Position numbers and translations under genes: made by a program. Below the pieces are notes generated by a model. The model was not told the DNA's origin and ran no database searches. It worked only from the letters and a program-made list of their open reading frames with translations. This document shows positions 1-7,218 of a DNA stretch of 64,000 bases, piece after piece. The DNA is from Achromobacter spanius (GTDB lineage Bacteria; Pseudomonadota; Gammaproteobacteria; Burkholderiales; Burkholderiaceae_B). How positions within the stretch are numbered: the first letter of the stretch is position 1; each line of letters opens with the position of its first letter. Location: contig NZ_CP025030.1 of NCBI RefSeq assembly GCF_002812705.1, positions 2,294,001-2,358,000 on the forward strand, given 5' to 3'.

Positions 1-650
1 ACGGTAATGCCAAGAATGATAATCGACGCGGTGAACAGCCTGGCCGTGATGCTGTGCGGCGTGATGTCGCCATAGCCCACCGTGGACATGGACACGATGG
101 CGAAGTAGAACGCGGTGCCCACGTCCTGCACCGGCGGGTTGAATTCGTTGCCCAGGTACAGCGTGCCGAATACCGCGTAGATCAGCAGCGACAGCACGCT
201 GACCAACGCAAACAGCGAACCCGCCGTGACGCTCGCGCGGTCAAAGCGCCGCCAATAGACGATCAGCGCAATCAGCAGCACCAGCGTGTACACGCCCAGC
301 CCCGCGCGCCCGGCCTCGCCAAGAATCGCGAAGGTGCCGATACCGATCAACAGCACCAGCGAGAACGCCCACGCGATCCGCGCTTTGAGGATCAGGCCGA
401 TGGCAATCACTTGCAGGCCCACGCCCAGCACCAGCCGTGGAATCTCCAGCAGGCCGACCACGCGCATCACTTCATGCCAGTTGTCCAGCGCGAGCCAAAA
501 CGAGTATTCGCGTGCACGCACCTCGCGCAGCACGGGGTGCATGAAGGCATAGCCGTCCAGCGCGACCAGGATGGCCAGGCACCAGTTCGGTGAGAACAGG
601 GCTCGCAGTTTCTTGAACCGGCGTGACAACGCGGGGGAGTTCAGGGGCAT
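1..650 (-). CDS. kch: Kch-like voltage-gated potassium channel, 3' part outside window
   Basis: The reverse strand from the ATG at 650 reads open to the window edge (about 216 codons) and encodes an inner-membrane ion channel. After a basic N-terminus there are several hydrophobic segments, then a pore loop with the K+ selectivity signature TVGYGD near residue 190. The next segment, ITARLFTASIIILGITV, and the preceding ALYL/NEFNPP-type loop closely resemble E. coli Kch as I remember it. In that family a cytoplasmic RCK domain follows the pore; it would lie beyond position 1. The ATG follows AAAGGATC at good Shine-Dalgarno distance. The gene is transcribed away from its neighbours, so it is probably a single-gene unit. 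Channel function is well supported; the exact gating mode is not. Confidence 0.85.
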   Translation of the reverse strand, partial: MPLNSPALSRRFKKLRALFSPNWCLAILVALDGYAFMHPVLREVRAREYSFWLALDNWHEVMRVVGLLEIPRLVLGVGLQVIAIGLILKARIAWAFSLVLLIGIGTFAILGEAGRAGLGVYTLVLLIALIVYWRRFDRASVTAGSLFALVSVLSLLIYAVFGTLYLGNEFNPPVQDVGTAFYFAIVSMSTVGYGDITPHSITARLFTASIIILGIT

Positions 651-1103
651 TGGTCTGATCCTTTAGTCCGCATTTTAGGACGATGCGACAAGAGGCCCTG
701 CTATATCAAATAGGTATGGAAGACTATCAACAAAGAATTACTGGATTCCCGGGGCAAGTCATAAACTTCGTTCATCACGCGGCTATCGAAGTGGAAAACC
801 GCTGATATGGATGGAAGGTCAGCCAGTAGTCGGGGCAGGCCCGAGATCCAGGCGTTGATCACGTTGCAGCTTGCGCGGGGACTAGAGACCCGGCGCAGGT
901 TCACGGTCGGACCGTGCGTGAGCAGTATGAGGCACGAATGTTGGAATCGCGTGATCCAGGTAGAAGGCATCAGTGCCGGCTGATGACTCCGGGTTCACGT
1001 GTTGTTTTAGCGCGGCGTCTTACCTCTCGGGGGCAGCGCCGCGTTTTTTTCGCCTGTGTTCAGTCAAGTTCAATGATGAACAGGCAAGGCCTCAGCGGCC
1101 ATC
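651..1103. other. Intergenic gap with a plus-strand hairpin and weak small ORFs
   Basis: No recognisable gene occupies this 450-bp gap, which is visibly less GC-rich than its surroundings. It holds a plus-strand terminator-like hairpin (1010-1050). Upstream of it, in the same direction, a 58-codon frame runs from ATG 807 to TGA 983, with GGAAAA about 9 bases before the start, and a 29-codon frame runs from ATG 717. An 89-codon frame on the minus strand (970 to 701) overlaps both. None matches a family I know. The plus-strand hairpin slightly favours the plus-strand frames or a non-coding transcript. Confidence 0.4.
1010..1050 (+). terminator. Rho-independent terminator-like hairpin (plus strand)
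   Basis: CGCGGCG at 1011-1017 pairs with CGCCGCG at 1037-1043 and is followed directly by seven T. The T run lies 3' only on the plus strand, so it would stop plus-strand transcription. No recognised plus-strand gene precedes it; only the small frame ending at 983 does. Confidence 0.5.
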
Positions 1104-1916
1104 TCAATTTGCCGCATCCGCATCCTCGGTTTCGCGGCGCCATTCTTCCAGCCCCTCTTGCCGGCTGTCTTCCCCCGAAGTCCGATAGTCCAGATCCAGC
1201 GTGATGTCCGCGGCGAACATATAGCCCCAGCCATGCACCGCGCGGATCGGCAAGGTCATTTGATTGGCGGCGGCCTTGCGACGCAGGCGGCTGATCATCA
1301 CGTCCACGAAGCGGCGGCGAGTGATGCCGCTGTCGGCATCGTCGGCCCCGTCGGCATAGAAGGCGTCACGGCTGACCTTGCGGTCGGGCGCCGTCACCAG
1401 CCGCGACAGAAAATCTCGTTCTCCGGTCGTCAATCCCAGTGTGCGGCCAGTTGGGCTGATCAACGTCCAACCCTTGTTCGCCAGTCGCCAGGCTTCCTGC
1501 GCGGGCTCTTCGGCGTGCGCGTCGGCGGCGCTTTCCATGCCGTCCAGGCCCACCGCGCGGCGAACCAACGCTTGCAGCGCCGCCGCCAGTTCCAGGCCCG
1601 TGACGTCAGGGGGCAGGCAGGCATCCGCGCCGCAGAGCAGCGTGCGGATGCGGCTTTCAGAGTCGGTGAAGGCGGCAATCGCCACGATGCCCAAGCCCCG
1701 GTCCACCGCTCGCAAGCGCACGGCGGCGTTGTGGATATCGGAAAGCGGCGCGTCCAATACCACCAGCGGGCTGGGGCGTCGGGAGTAGCGGTCGTAGACG
1801 TCAATCAAGTCATGACAGCGGCGTACGCAGAAACCCAAATGAGATAAGGCGTCCACAAGCCTGGTGTGCTTGGCATCGTCATTGCCAAGGAAAATGACAT
1901 CCAGCGTGTTATTCAT
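1104..1916 (-). CDS. OmpR-like winged-helix regulator with degenerate receiver domain
   Basis: This 270-aa cytoplasmic regulator has a CheY-like N-terminal half (residues 1-125) and a C-terminal winged-helix DNA-binding domain (about 165-255; the stretch ending VHGWGYMF is typical of OmpR/PhoB effectors). The receiver keeps the acidic pair near residues 13-14 and a plausible phospho-acceptor Asp55 (LVVLD). The usual C-terminal KP motif is replaced by GADACLPP, which lacks the conserved lysine, so ordinary phosphotransfer signalling is doubtful. No sensor kinase is adjacent. I chose ATG 1916, preceded by GGAAG at a good distance, over an upstream in-frame ATG at 1958 that would add 14 untypical residues. 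The target genes cannot be inferred. Confidence 0.75.
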   Translation of the reverse strand: MNNTLDVIFLGNDDAKHTRLVDALSHLGFCVRRCHDLIDVYDRYSRRPSPLVVLDAPLSDIHNAAVRLRAVDRGLGIVAIAAFTDSESRIRTLLCGADACLPPDVTGLELAAALQALVRRAVGLDGMESAADAHAEEPAQEAWRLANKGWTLISPTGRTLGLTTGERDFLSRLVTAPDRKVSRDAFYADGADDADSGITRRRFVDVMISRLRRKAAANQMTLPIRAVHGWGYMFAADITLDLDYRTSGEDSRQEGLEEWRRETEDADAAN

Positions 1917-2067
1917 TGATGCTTCCAATGAGGGGCGCGGCGTAAGACGGCGCGCCATGACGAGACCGTGCGGCGGTGTTTTTTTTTGAATGTGGGCGGG
2001 GAATCCGGCCGGTTGCTTGTCCCATGCTGGCCGCCAGGGGCCGGTGGACCAAATGCCGTCTTGAAGT

Positions 2068-2105
2068 CACGCCCGTGTTTCATTTAAACACGGGCGTGTT
2101 TTTTT
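2068..2105 (+). terminator. Strong hairpin plus T-run with no upstream plus-strand gene
   Basis: A perfect 13-bp stem (CACGCCCGTGTTT at 2068-2080 with its complement at 2086-2098), a 5-base loop and seven T (2099-2105) make a textbook intrinsic terminator on the plus strand. The nearest gene upstream (1104-1916) is on the opposite strand, so either an unrecognised plus-strand transcript ends here or the inverted repeat serves as a binding site. The minus strand has no U-run after the stem. Confidence 0.6.
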
Positions 2106-2357
2106 GTGAAGATACGTTTCTGTAGTTTCTGATGGTAACCGTGTGCGGGTCTGTCCCCCTGAGGAAGCACTTGAAACGGTGATTGTTTTCCTGCTGTTGG
2201 GTGCTTACGGTCAGGAATTATTAAGTATTACCGATACATTATTTTCTATTTTCCATACCGAATCGCTCATAAACTCAACCCGGAATTTTTGGGCTGGCGG
2301 TCCAGTGGTACTGGCGGTGCTTGTGGGTTGTACCCATAGGGCAAGGCAGTTAAGTCA

Positions 2358-2501
2358 ATGCCAGATATGGATATTTTCAAAAATGGGCAGCGCTGGACGG
2401 CGCTGGCGGCACACGTCGAGCCGGCAGGCGAACGCACCGATAGTGCGATTTACGGATTAACCCGCAAATTGGGGTGCAATCCGTTTATTTGGCGGTTGTA
2501 A
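2358..2501 (+). CDS. Possible 47-aa small protein upstream of XRE regulator
   Basis: An ATG at 2358 opens a 47-codon frame (starting MPDMDIFKNG, ending NPFIWRL) that stops 35 bases before the XRE regulator. A GGCAAGGCAG tract lies upstream as a possible ribosome site. Composition looks protein-like: a mix of acidic, aromatic and basic residues with no low complexity. It matches no family I recognise. If real, it would be co-transcribed with the regulator. The rest of the 1917-2536 gap holds only the hairpin at 2068-2105 and an inverted repeat ACGGATT/AATCCGT (2452-2458/2478-2484) that lies inside this frame. Confidence 0.35.
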   Translation: MPDMDIFKNGQRWTALAAHVEPAGERTDSAIYGLTRKLGCNPFIWRL

Positions 2502-2536
2502 TGAGATGTTTTAATTAAATAAATAAATTCATATTA

Positions 2537-2935
2537 ATGTCTCAGGTTGATCGATTGGACACGTTTAGCCATCGTCTGCGCAGCGCAAGAATGCTTCAGG
2601 GATGGACTCAAAAGGACTTGGCGGTCGCAAGCAACCTCTCGCAAAGCGCTATCGGCAACTACGAAAGCGGACAGCGCCTGCACCCCTCGAGCGATGCCCT
2701 CATCAAATTGACCCGCGCCTTGCGGGTCAGCCCGATGTGGCTCAGCACCGGAGAAGGTCCGATGCTGAATTCCGGTTACGCAGAGCCGGCCGCAGCCGCC
2801 GAAGGCGGCATCTCCCCACCGCCCGGCTGGCCCTTCGAATCGGTGTCGTACGCCACCTATTCACGCTTGAGCTCGCAAGAAAAGCGGCAGATAGAACTGG
2901 TGTTGGCCGCCTACATCAAGGCACGCGGTGAATAG
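2537..2935 (+). CDS. XRE-family helix-turn-helix transcriptional regulator
   Basis: This 132-aa protein has an N-terminal Cro/cI-type helix-turn-helix domain (residues about 9-70: LRSARMLQGWTQKDLA, then SQSAIGNYESGQ, then ALRVSPMWLSTGEG). A short linker and a C-terminal tail with a PFESVSYATY-like segment follow. The layout matches small phage-repressor-like XRE regulators of beta-proteobacteria without a peptidase domain. The surrounding DNA is AT-richer than the chromosome average, with AAATAAATAAATTC just before the ATG. Its last 20 bases overlap the 3' end of the convergent acyltransferase. Its target is unknown; autoregulation through the AT-rich upstream region is likely. Confidence 0.8.
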   Translation: MSQVDRLDTFSHRLRSARMLQGWTQKDLAVASNLSQSAIGNYESGQRLHPSSDALIKLTRALRVSPMWLSTGEGPMLNSGYAEPAAAAEGGISPPPGWPFESVSYATYSRLSSQEKRQIELVLAAYIKARGE

Positions 2936-4085
2936 TCCCGATGGGCTGCGCCGTGCTTTGCGGCCGCCGACGGGGATCGGGCAGCGGTGCTGGTGCCGGA
3001 ACCGGTACCGGCGCGCCGGCTTGCGGCTTGCTGCGCAGGCGGCTGCGCAGGCGTTCCACGGGGTCGGCGACCAGGCCGTTCAACAGCGCTGAAAATCCGA
3101 TGCTGCCCGCAACCACCAGTGCCGCGAACAGCGTGGGCTGATGCGTCTGGATGTCGTTAAGCAGCCAACCGAACACCAGGATCACCAGTGAATGGCAGAT
3201 ATAGATCGGGTAGCTGAGTTCGCCGATCGCCTTGTCCAGCCGATGCCGCGATTGGAACAGGAACGCCAGCGGCATCAGCGCGGCGAACAGCAGTACGGCC
3301 AGCCCGTCGCGCACCGTGGGGTTGATGCTGATCGAGAAATGCAGCAGCGTGTAGGCGAACAGCATGCCGGTTCCGATTTCCGGCAGACGGCTCACGCGGC
3401 GGGTCCACGCCTTGAACAGCGGCAGCAGCACCTGGTGCGATAGCGAGCCGATCAGGAACAGCGCCAGCTCGGTCGGGAAGAAGCGGTAGGTCCAGGGGTC
3501 GCTCAACCCGATACCGGTTGCGATCAGCACTCCGCGCAGGGCCAGCGACGCAGCCAGCAAGGCCAGCAGCCGGCGCGGCGACCCCAGCACGAAAGGCGCC
3601 ACCAGGTAGAAGCTCATCTCGACGCCCAGCGTCCAGGCTTGCGGCACCAGCAGCCCCTGATACAGCGGCACGTCGCTCTTGGCGAAGCTGCCCGTGAAAG
3701 CCAACGCAGAATCCTGGATGCCAAAGAACATCAGCCAGTCCTGCCCGAAGATGAACAGGTTGGACAGCACCAGGAACAGCTCGGCGGAAAAAGGCAGGGC
3801 GTCATAGATGCGGAAGAAGGCGCCACCACTCAGCACATGCGCCGCGAGCGTCAGCGCCGCCACGGCCAGGTAGATGGGGAATAGGCGCAGGAAGCGATTC
3901 GCGTAGAACTTGCCCGTCGCGCCCTGGTAGTTGTCGGTGGCGGTCAGCACGTATGAAATCAGGAAACCCGAGATCACGTAAAACAGTTGCACCGCCAGTC
4001 GGCCGCCGACGAGATTGTCGGTGTAACTGCCGCCCAGATGATCCAGCACCACTGAAAGCGCCAGTAAGGTTCTTAAGAAGCCCAT
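2916..4085 (-). CDS. OafA/YrhL-type membrane acyltransferase (acyltransferase 3 family)
   Basis: A 389-aa polytopic inner-membrane protein of the acyltransferase 3 family, which moves O-acyl groups onto surface sugars or other extracytoplasmic acceptors. The family start is clear: FLRTLLALSVVLDH carries the conserved histidine near residue 16, followed by AVQLFYVISGFLISYV and RFLRLFPIYL. About ten hydrophobic helices follow. The C-terminus is a Pro/Arg-rich tail of about 35 residues that looks unstructured. GGGGAGAC precedes the ATG at good distance. It is convergent with the XRE gene, overlapping by 20 bases, and no glycan genes adjoin it, so the acceptor cannot be named. Confidence 0.85.
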   Translation of the reverse strand: MGFLRTLLALSVVLDHLGGSYTDNLVGGRLAVQLFYVISGFLISYVLTATDNYQGATGKFYANRFLRLFPIYLAVAALTLAAHVLSGGAFFRIYDALPFSAELFLVLSNLFIFGQDWLMFFGIQDSALAFTGSFAKSDVPLYQGLLVPQAWTLGVEMSFYLVAPFVLGSPRRLLALLAASLALRGVLIATGIGLSDPWTYRFFPTELALFLIGSLSHQVLLPLFKAWTRRVSRLPEIGTGMLFAYTLLHFSISINPTVRDGLAVLLFAALMPLAFLFQSRHRLDKAIGELSYPIYICHSLVILVFGWLLNDIQTHQPTLFAALVVAGSIGFSALLNGLVADPVERLRSRLRSKPQAGAPVPVPAPAPLPDPRRRPQSTAQPIGTIHRVP

Positions 4086-4391
4086 CGCCGTGTCTCCCCG
4101 GTAGTCTTGTTGTTTGCGGCCCCCTCGGACCGGACACCTGCGTTACTTGAAGCGTCTGTCATCGACTTTCTTTCTGTGCTGCCAGGGTGGCCGGCCCCCT
4201 GATCTGGAATGATTCTGCGCGCCGGTTGCAGCCGCCGCCATGCGGCATTCGATGCAGCTACCCGCCTCATCGGCGTGAGACGGCGGGCTCGGCTTGCTGC
4301 TTTTGGATACCGCTGTAGGGGTGAGATACAAGGACGGCACGGGCCTGGCCCGGTTACAGTCGGGGGGTCGAAACCTTCAGGAGACCTGCCC
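4086..4391. other. Divergent intergenic region
   Basis: These 306 bases separate the divergent acyltransferase and first META lipoprotein and should hold both promoters. I see a short hairpin (CGGGCC/GGCCCG near 4337-4352) and AGGAGACCTG as ribosome site for the lipoprotein, but no convincing promoter or small gene. Confidence 0.4.
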
Positions 4392-4922
4392 ATGCTTACC
4401 CCACTATCTTCGCGTTGCCGGCTGCTCTGCCTGAGCCTGCTGGTCGCGGCATTGGCGGGTTGCGCGGGGTCCACCGGAGGCGCGCGCCCGCAAGGCGCCG
4501 CCGCGGCCAACGCGGCCACCAGCGCGGATTCACTGGCCCAGACCAGTTGGGAACTGGTTCGTTGGTCGCAGGCCGGCGGTGGCTTGCGCGACATTCCCCA
4601 CGGCGACAACGGCGAACCGGTGCGGCTGACGTTCCTGGCGCAAGGCAAGCAGTACCGCGTCAACGGGTTTGCCGGCTGCAACCGCTATATGGGGTCTTAC
4701 AAGCTGGAAAGCGGCAAGCTCTTCATCGACGCCCCGGCCACCACCCGCATGGCCTGCGTGCCGCCCGAACGCGCCAAGCTTGAGGCCGACTACCTGCGCG
4801 GACTCACCGCCATCGATACCTTCACATTGGACAGTGGCGGCGCCCCGCGCCACCTGACGTTCAACCTGCGTGGCGGCGACGTGCTGGAATTCGAGCGCCG
4901 CCAGGATCCTCCCACGCCGTAA
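4392..4922 (+). CDS. META-domain lipoprotein (HslJ-like), copy 1
   Basis: This 176-aa protein starts with a lipoprotein signal (hydrophobic run then lipobox LAGC; the cysteine falls about residue 20). It is followed by a META/HslJ-like domain: tandem Trp-containing start (TSWELVRW), GFAGCNRYMG with the domain's conserved Gly-Cys-Asn, ATTRMACVPPERAKLEADYL, and a final LEFERR. ATG 4392 follows AGGAGACC. Related HslJ and heat-shock-linked META proteins are envelope proteins of poorly defined role; novobiocin resistance is one reported phenotype for E. coli HslJ. The next gene is a paralogue in tandem, so the pair arose by local duplication. Confidence 0.85.
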   Translation: MLTPLSSRCRLLCLSLLVAALAGCAGSTGGARPQGAAAANAATSADSLAQTSWELVRWSQAGGGLRDIPHGDNGEPVRLTFLAQGKQYRVNGFAGCNRYMGSYKLESGKLFIDAPATTRMACVPPERAKLEADYLRGLTAIDTFTLDSGGAPRHLTFNLRGGDVLEFERRQDPPTP

Positions 4923-5044
4923 GCCCAGCGGCCCAAACCCGACGTCCCAAGGCTGCGGCCCCGGCGATAATGTGGCGTTGTCCGCGCCCGGCGTGTTGTC
5001 GGGGCGCGGCTTGCCTTGCTTTTGCTGATTCCGGGAGACCGTTC

Positions 5045-5551
5045 ATGTCCTTTACCGCTTCCTTGCGCTGGCTGGCGCCGTGCGTGTTGTCCGTTGGCCT
5101 GGCCGCCTGCGCCGCGCCGTATCGCGCGGCAGACGGGCAGGACCCGCGCTTTCAACCGGCGTCTGCCTCGGACGTGCTGGTGCAGACCAATTGGGACCTG
5201 GCCCGCTGGACCCTGCCTGGCGGCGGTTTGCGGACCATTCCGCACCCTTCGTCGAATTCCCGGCCGCTGACAGCCAGCTTTGCCCATGTTCAGGGCACCC
5301 CGAGCATGTCGGGCTTTGCGGGCTGCAACCAATACAACGCGCCCTATACGGTGGCCAACGGCCAGCTCATCGTGCGGGCGAACCCCGTGGCCACCATGAT
5401 GGCCTGCGCCCCGCAGACGATGAAGCTGGAACAGGACTTCCTGGCGGGGCTGACGCGCATCACCTCCATGTCGCTGGACAACACCAACAACCCGCAGCGC
5501 ATGACCTGGGTACTGAGCTCCGGCGACACGCTGGACTTCGGCCGCCGTTGA
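5045..5551 (+). CDS. META-domain lipoprotein (HslJ-like), copy 2
   Basis: A 168-aa paralogue of the preceding gene. It has a signal peptide ending in lipobox LAAC, then TNWDLARWTLPGGGLR, GFAGCNQYNAPY, VATMMACAPQTMKLEQDFL and a terminal LDFGRR, matching copy 1 block by block. ATG 5045 follows GGGAGACC; the upstream in-frame ATG at 4970 would put extra residues before the signal peptide. It lies 122 bases after copy 1, in the same direction. Both proteins should be outer-membrane-anchored in the periplasm. Function is not assignable beyond the domain. Confidence 0.85.
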   Translation: MSFTASLRWLAPCVLSVGLAACAAPYRAADGQDPRFQPASASDVLVQTNWDLARWTLPGGGLRTIPHPSSNSRPLTASFAHVQGTPSMSGFAGCNQYNAPYTVANGQLIVRANPVATMMACAPQTMKLEQDFLAGLTRITSMSLDNTNNPQRMTWVLSSGDTLDFGRR

Positions 5552-5656
5552 GCCGGATCAAGCCGCAGCCGTCTGGAACCCGCCGGGCAGCGGGCGGCTT
5601 GACCTGCCCAGCGATTATGATTACGGGCTTCGTCGTCCGCTTTCCATCGCTTTGCC

Positions 5657-6391
5657 ATGACTTCCGTCGTCAATATCGCCGCTTATAAATTCGTTTCGCT
5701 GGATTCCCTGCCCGACCTGCGTGCCCACCTGCTCACGGTGGCCGGCGACTGCGGGCTCAAAGGCACCATCCTGCTGGCCGAAGAGGGCATCAACCTGTTC
5801 CTGGCCGGCTCGGCCGAGGGCATCGACGGCTTCCTGCAAGCGCTGCGCGCCGACCCCCGTTTCGCCGACCTGGAAGTCAAATTCAGCCACAGCGACGCCG
5901 TGCCGTTTCGCAAGCTGCTGGTGAAGATCAAGCGCGAAATCATCCGCATGGATCACCCCACCATCCGCCCCGAAGCGGGCCGCGCGCCCGGCGTGGACGC
6001 CAAGACGCTGGCGCGCTGGCTTGCCCAGGGCGCCGACGACGCCGGCCGGCCTGTGGTGATGCTGGACACGCGCAATGCCTTCGAAGTGGACGAAGGCACG
6101 TTCCACAACGCCATCGACTGGCGCATCGAACGCTTCACGCAGTTTCCCGCCGCCGTCCAGGCGCACCGCGCCGAACTCGAAGGCAAGACCGTCGTCAGCT
6201 TCTGCACGGGCGGCATCCGCTGCGAAAAAGCCGCCATCTACATGAACGAGGCGGGCATCCAGAACGTGTACCAATTGGACGGTGGCATCCTCAAGTACTT
6301 CGAGGAAACGGGCGGCCCGGGCTATGACGGCAAATGTTTCGTCTTCGACGAACGCCATTCGCTGGATCCGGGCTTGGCGCCTAGTCATTGA
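5657..6391 (+). CDS. trhO: tRNA uridine(34) hydroxylase TrhO (rhodanese domain, YceA family)
   Basis: This 244-aa protein is an oxygen-dependent tRNA hydroxylase that makes 5-hydroxyuridine at the wobble position, the first step toward cmo5U/mo5U. The N-terminal acylphosphatase-like region includes [16 protein letters not shown] and the linker [11 protein letters not shown] rhodanese domain follows ([16 protein letters not shown]), with the catalytic cysteine in [12 protein letters not shown] and the family-typical [14 protein letters not shown]. The C-terminal [15 protein letters not shown] block is also conserved, although this protein ends soon after it and is shorter than E. coli YceA. 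It sits alone between the META genes and the toxin-antitoxin remnant. Confidence 0.9.
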   Translation: MTSVVNIAAYKFVSLDSLPDLRAHLLTVAGDCGLKGTILLAEEGINLFLAGSAEGIDGFLQALRADPRFADLEVKFSHSDAVPFRKLLVKIKREIIRMDHPTIRPEAGRAPGVDAKTLARWLAQGADDAGRPVVMLDTRNAFEVDEGTFHNAIDWRIERFTQFPAAVQAHRAELEGKTVVSFCTGGIRCEKAAIYMNEAGIQNVYQLDGGILKYFEETGGPGYDGKCFVFDERHSLDPGLAPSH

Positions 6392-6408
6392 CGCTTTCTG
6401 CGGCAGGT

Positions 6409-6424
6409 ACGAAGGTAACTTCGT
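6409..6424. repeat. Perfect short palindrome upstream of the toxin-antitoxin pair
   Basis: ACGAAG (6409-6414), GTAA, CTTCGT (6419-6424) form a 6-bp perfect inverted repeat, 18 bases after the trhO stop and about 80 bases before the antitoxin start. It could be an operator for the toxin-antitoxin pair or a weak trhO terminator; there is no T-run. Confidence 0.35.
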
Positions 6425-6505
6425 CTGATTGGTTCCCCGTATTGCGACCATTAGCCATGCGGCCGCGGTATCTTGCCCTCTGCTACGACTTTTCCAGAGG
6501 GCTCC

Positions 6506-6715
6506 ATGACAATATTCCTGATCACACGCCGGACGCGCGTCGCCGCAGACGTGCGCAATGCCGCGTCGCCAGCATCTGAATGCGCCGAGGCGTGGCCGGC
6601 CATCGCGCGCCCACAAGGCAGTATTGCGGATTTGCTGGCGATGCCGGAGGCGGGTGACATCGACTTCAAGATTCCGATTCGCCAACGCCCCCCACGGGTC
6701 GCGGACTTCTCGTGA
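6506..6715 (+). CDS. Truncated/degenerate Phd-YefM-type antitoxin
   Basis: This 69-aa frame ends SIADLLAMPEAGDIDFKIP, the typical toxin-binding tail of Phd/YefM-class antitoxins paired with PIN toxins. It overlaps the toxin start (GTGA). The N-terminal half does not read like a normal Phd DNA-binding domain. After MTIFLITRR only fragments resemble the family, and in the +1 frame near 6570 the family-like RRGRPSRAH appears where intact relatives have DRGRPAH. The protein is also about 15 residues shorter than usual. This suggests an internal deletion plus frameshift that left the neutralising tail in frame with its start. It may still block the toxin but lack autoregulation. I keep it as CDS because the frame is open. 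Confidence 0.5.
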   Translation: MTIFLITRRTRVAADVRNAASPASECAEAWPAIARPQGSIADLLAMPEAGDIDFKIPIRQRPPRVADFS

Positions 6716-7155
6716 GGTTCATCCTGGACACCAATGTGGTGTCGGAATTGCGCAAGGTCCCTTCAGGCAAGGCCTACGAACGGGTTTTGCATTGGGCCAA
6801 CAGCGTAGACATCAACGAGCTCTACGTGTCGGTGATCACGGTCCACGAATTGGAAATCGGCGTGCTTCGCCTGGAGCGGCGAGATCCGCGACAAGGCGCG
6901 GTCCTCAGATCCTGGCTCGACTTGCACGTTCTGCCGACTTTTCAAGGCAGGGTGCTGCCTGTCGACGAGGCCGTCGCGTTGCGCGGCGCGCAATTGCACA
7001 TTCCGGACTCGCAACCCTTGTTTGATGGGCTGATAGCGGCCACCGCTTTGGTCCACGGCATGACCGTGGTCACCCGCGACGCGGCCGACTTCCTTCCCTG
7101 TGGCGTCAGTGTGCTGAATCCATGGCAGGGTGAGGACGCGGCGCGCGCTTTGTGA
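6712..7155 (+). CDS. vapC: VapC-like PIN-domain ribonuclease toxin
   Basis: A 147-aa PIN-domain toxin, of the type whose members cleave tRNA or rRNA. It starts FILDTNVVSELRK, with the first metal-binding Asp at residue 6. The other acidic residues are present: Glu46 in VHELEIG, Asp105 in PLFDGLIAATA and Asp123 in VTRDAADF. All four expected catalytic acids are intact, so the enzyme is probably active. Translation starts at GTG 6712, overlapping the antitoxin stop by four bases, which implies translational coupling. Its stop codon touches the A-run that forms the metG terminator on the other strand. Confidence 0.88.
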   Translation: MRFILDTNVVSELRKVPSGKAYERVLHWANSVDINELYVSVITVHELEIGVLRLERRDPRQGAVLRSWLDLHVLPTFQGRVLPVDEAVALRGAQLHIPDSQPLFDGLIAATALVHGMTVVTRDAADFLPCGVSVLNPWQGEDAARAL

Positions 7156-7188
7156 AAAAAACCGGCTCGCGGAGGTTGCGCGAGCCGG
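7155..7188 (-). terminator. Rho-independent terminator of metG
   Basis: On the minus strand a 10-bp GC-rich stem (CCGGCTCGCG, 7188-7179, pairing with 7171-7162) is followed by seven T, 30 bases after the metG stop. The T-run overlaps the stop codon of the convergent vapC gene. Confidence 0.85.
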
Positions 7189-7218
7189 CTGGTCAGTGGC
7201 GTTGCTAGCGCATCCCGA

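Noticed and set aside
701..970. 89-aa minus-strand frame next to kch
   Set aside because: No family resemblance, no ribosome site seen, and the local terminator faces the other strand.
2143..2460. 105-aa frame upstream of the XRE regulator
   Set aside because: No recognisable features and a weak start; the 47-aa frame in another phase is a better candidate.
4209..4391. Longer N-terminus for the first META lipoprotein
   Set aside because: It would bury the signal peptide and lipobox 80 residues inside; ATG 4392 has a good ribosome site.
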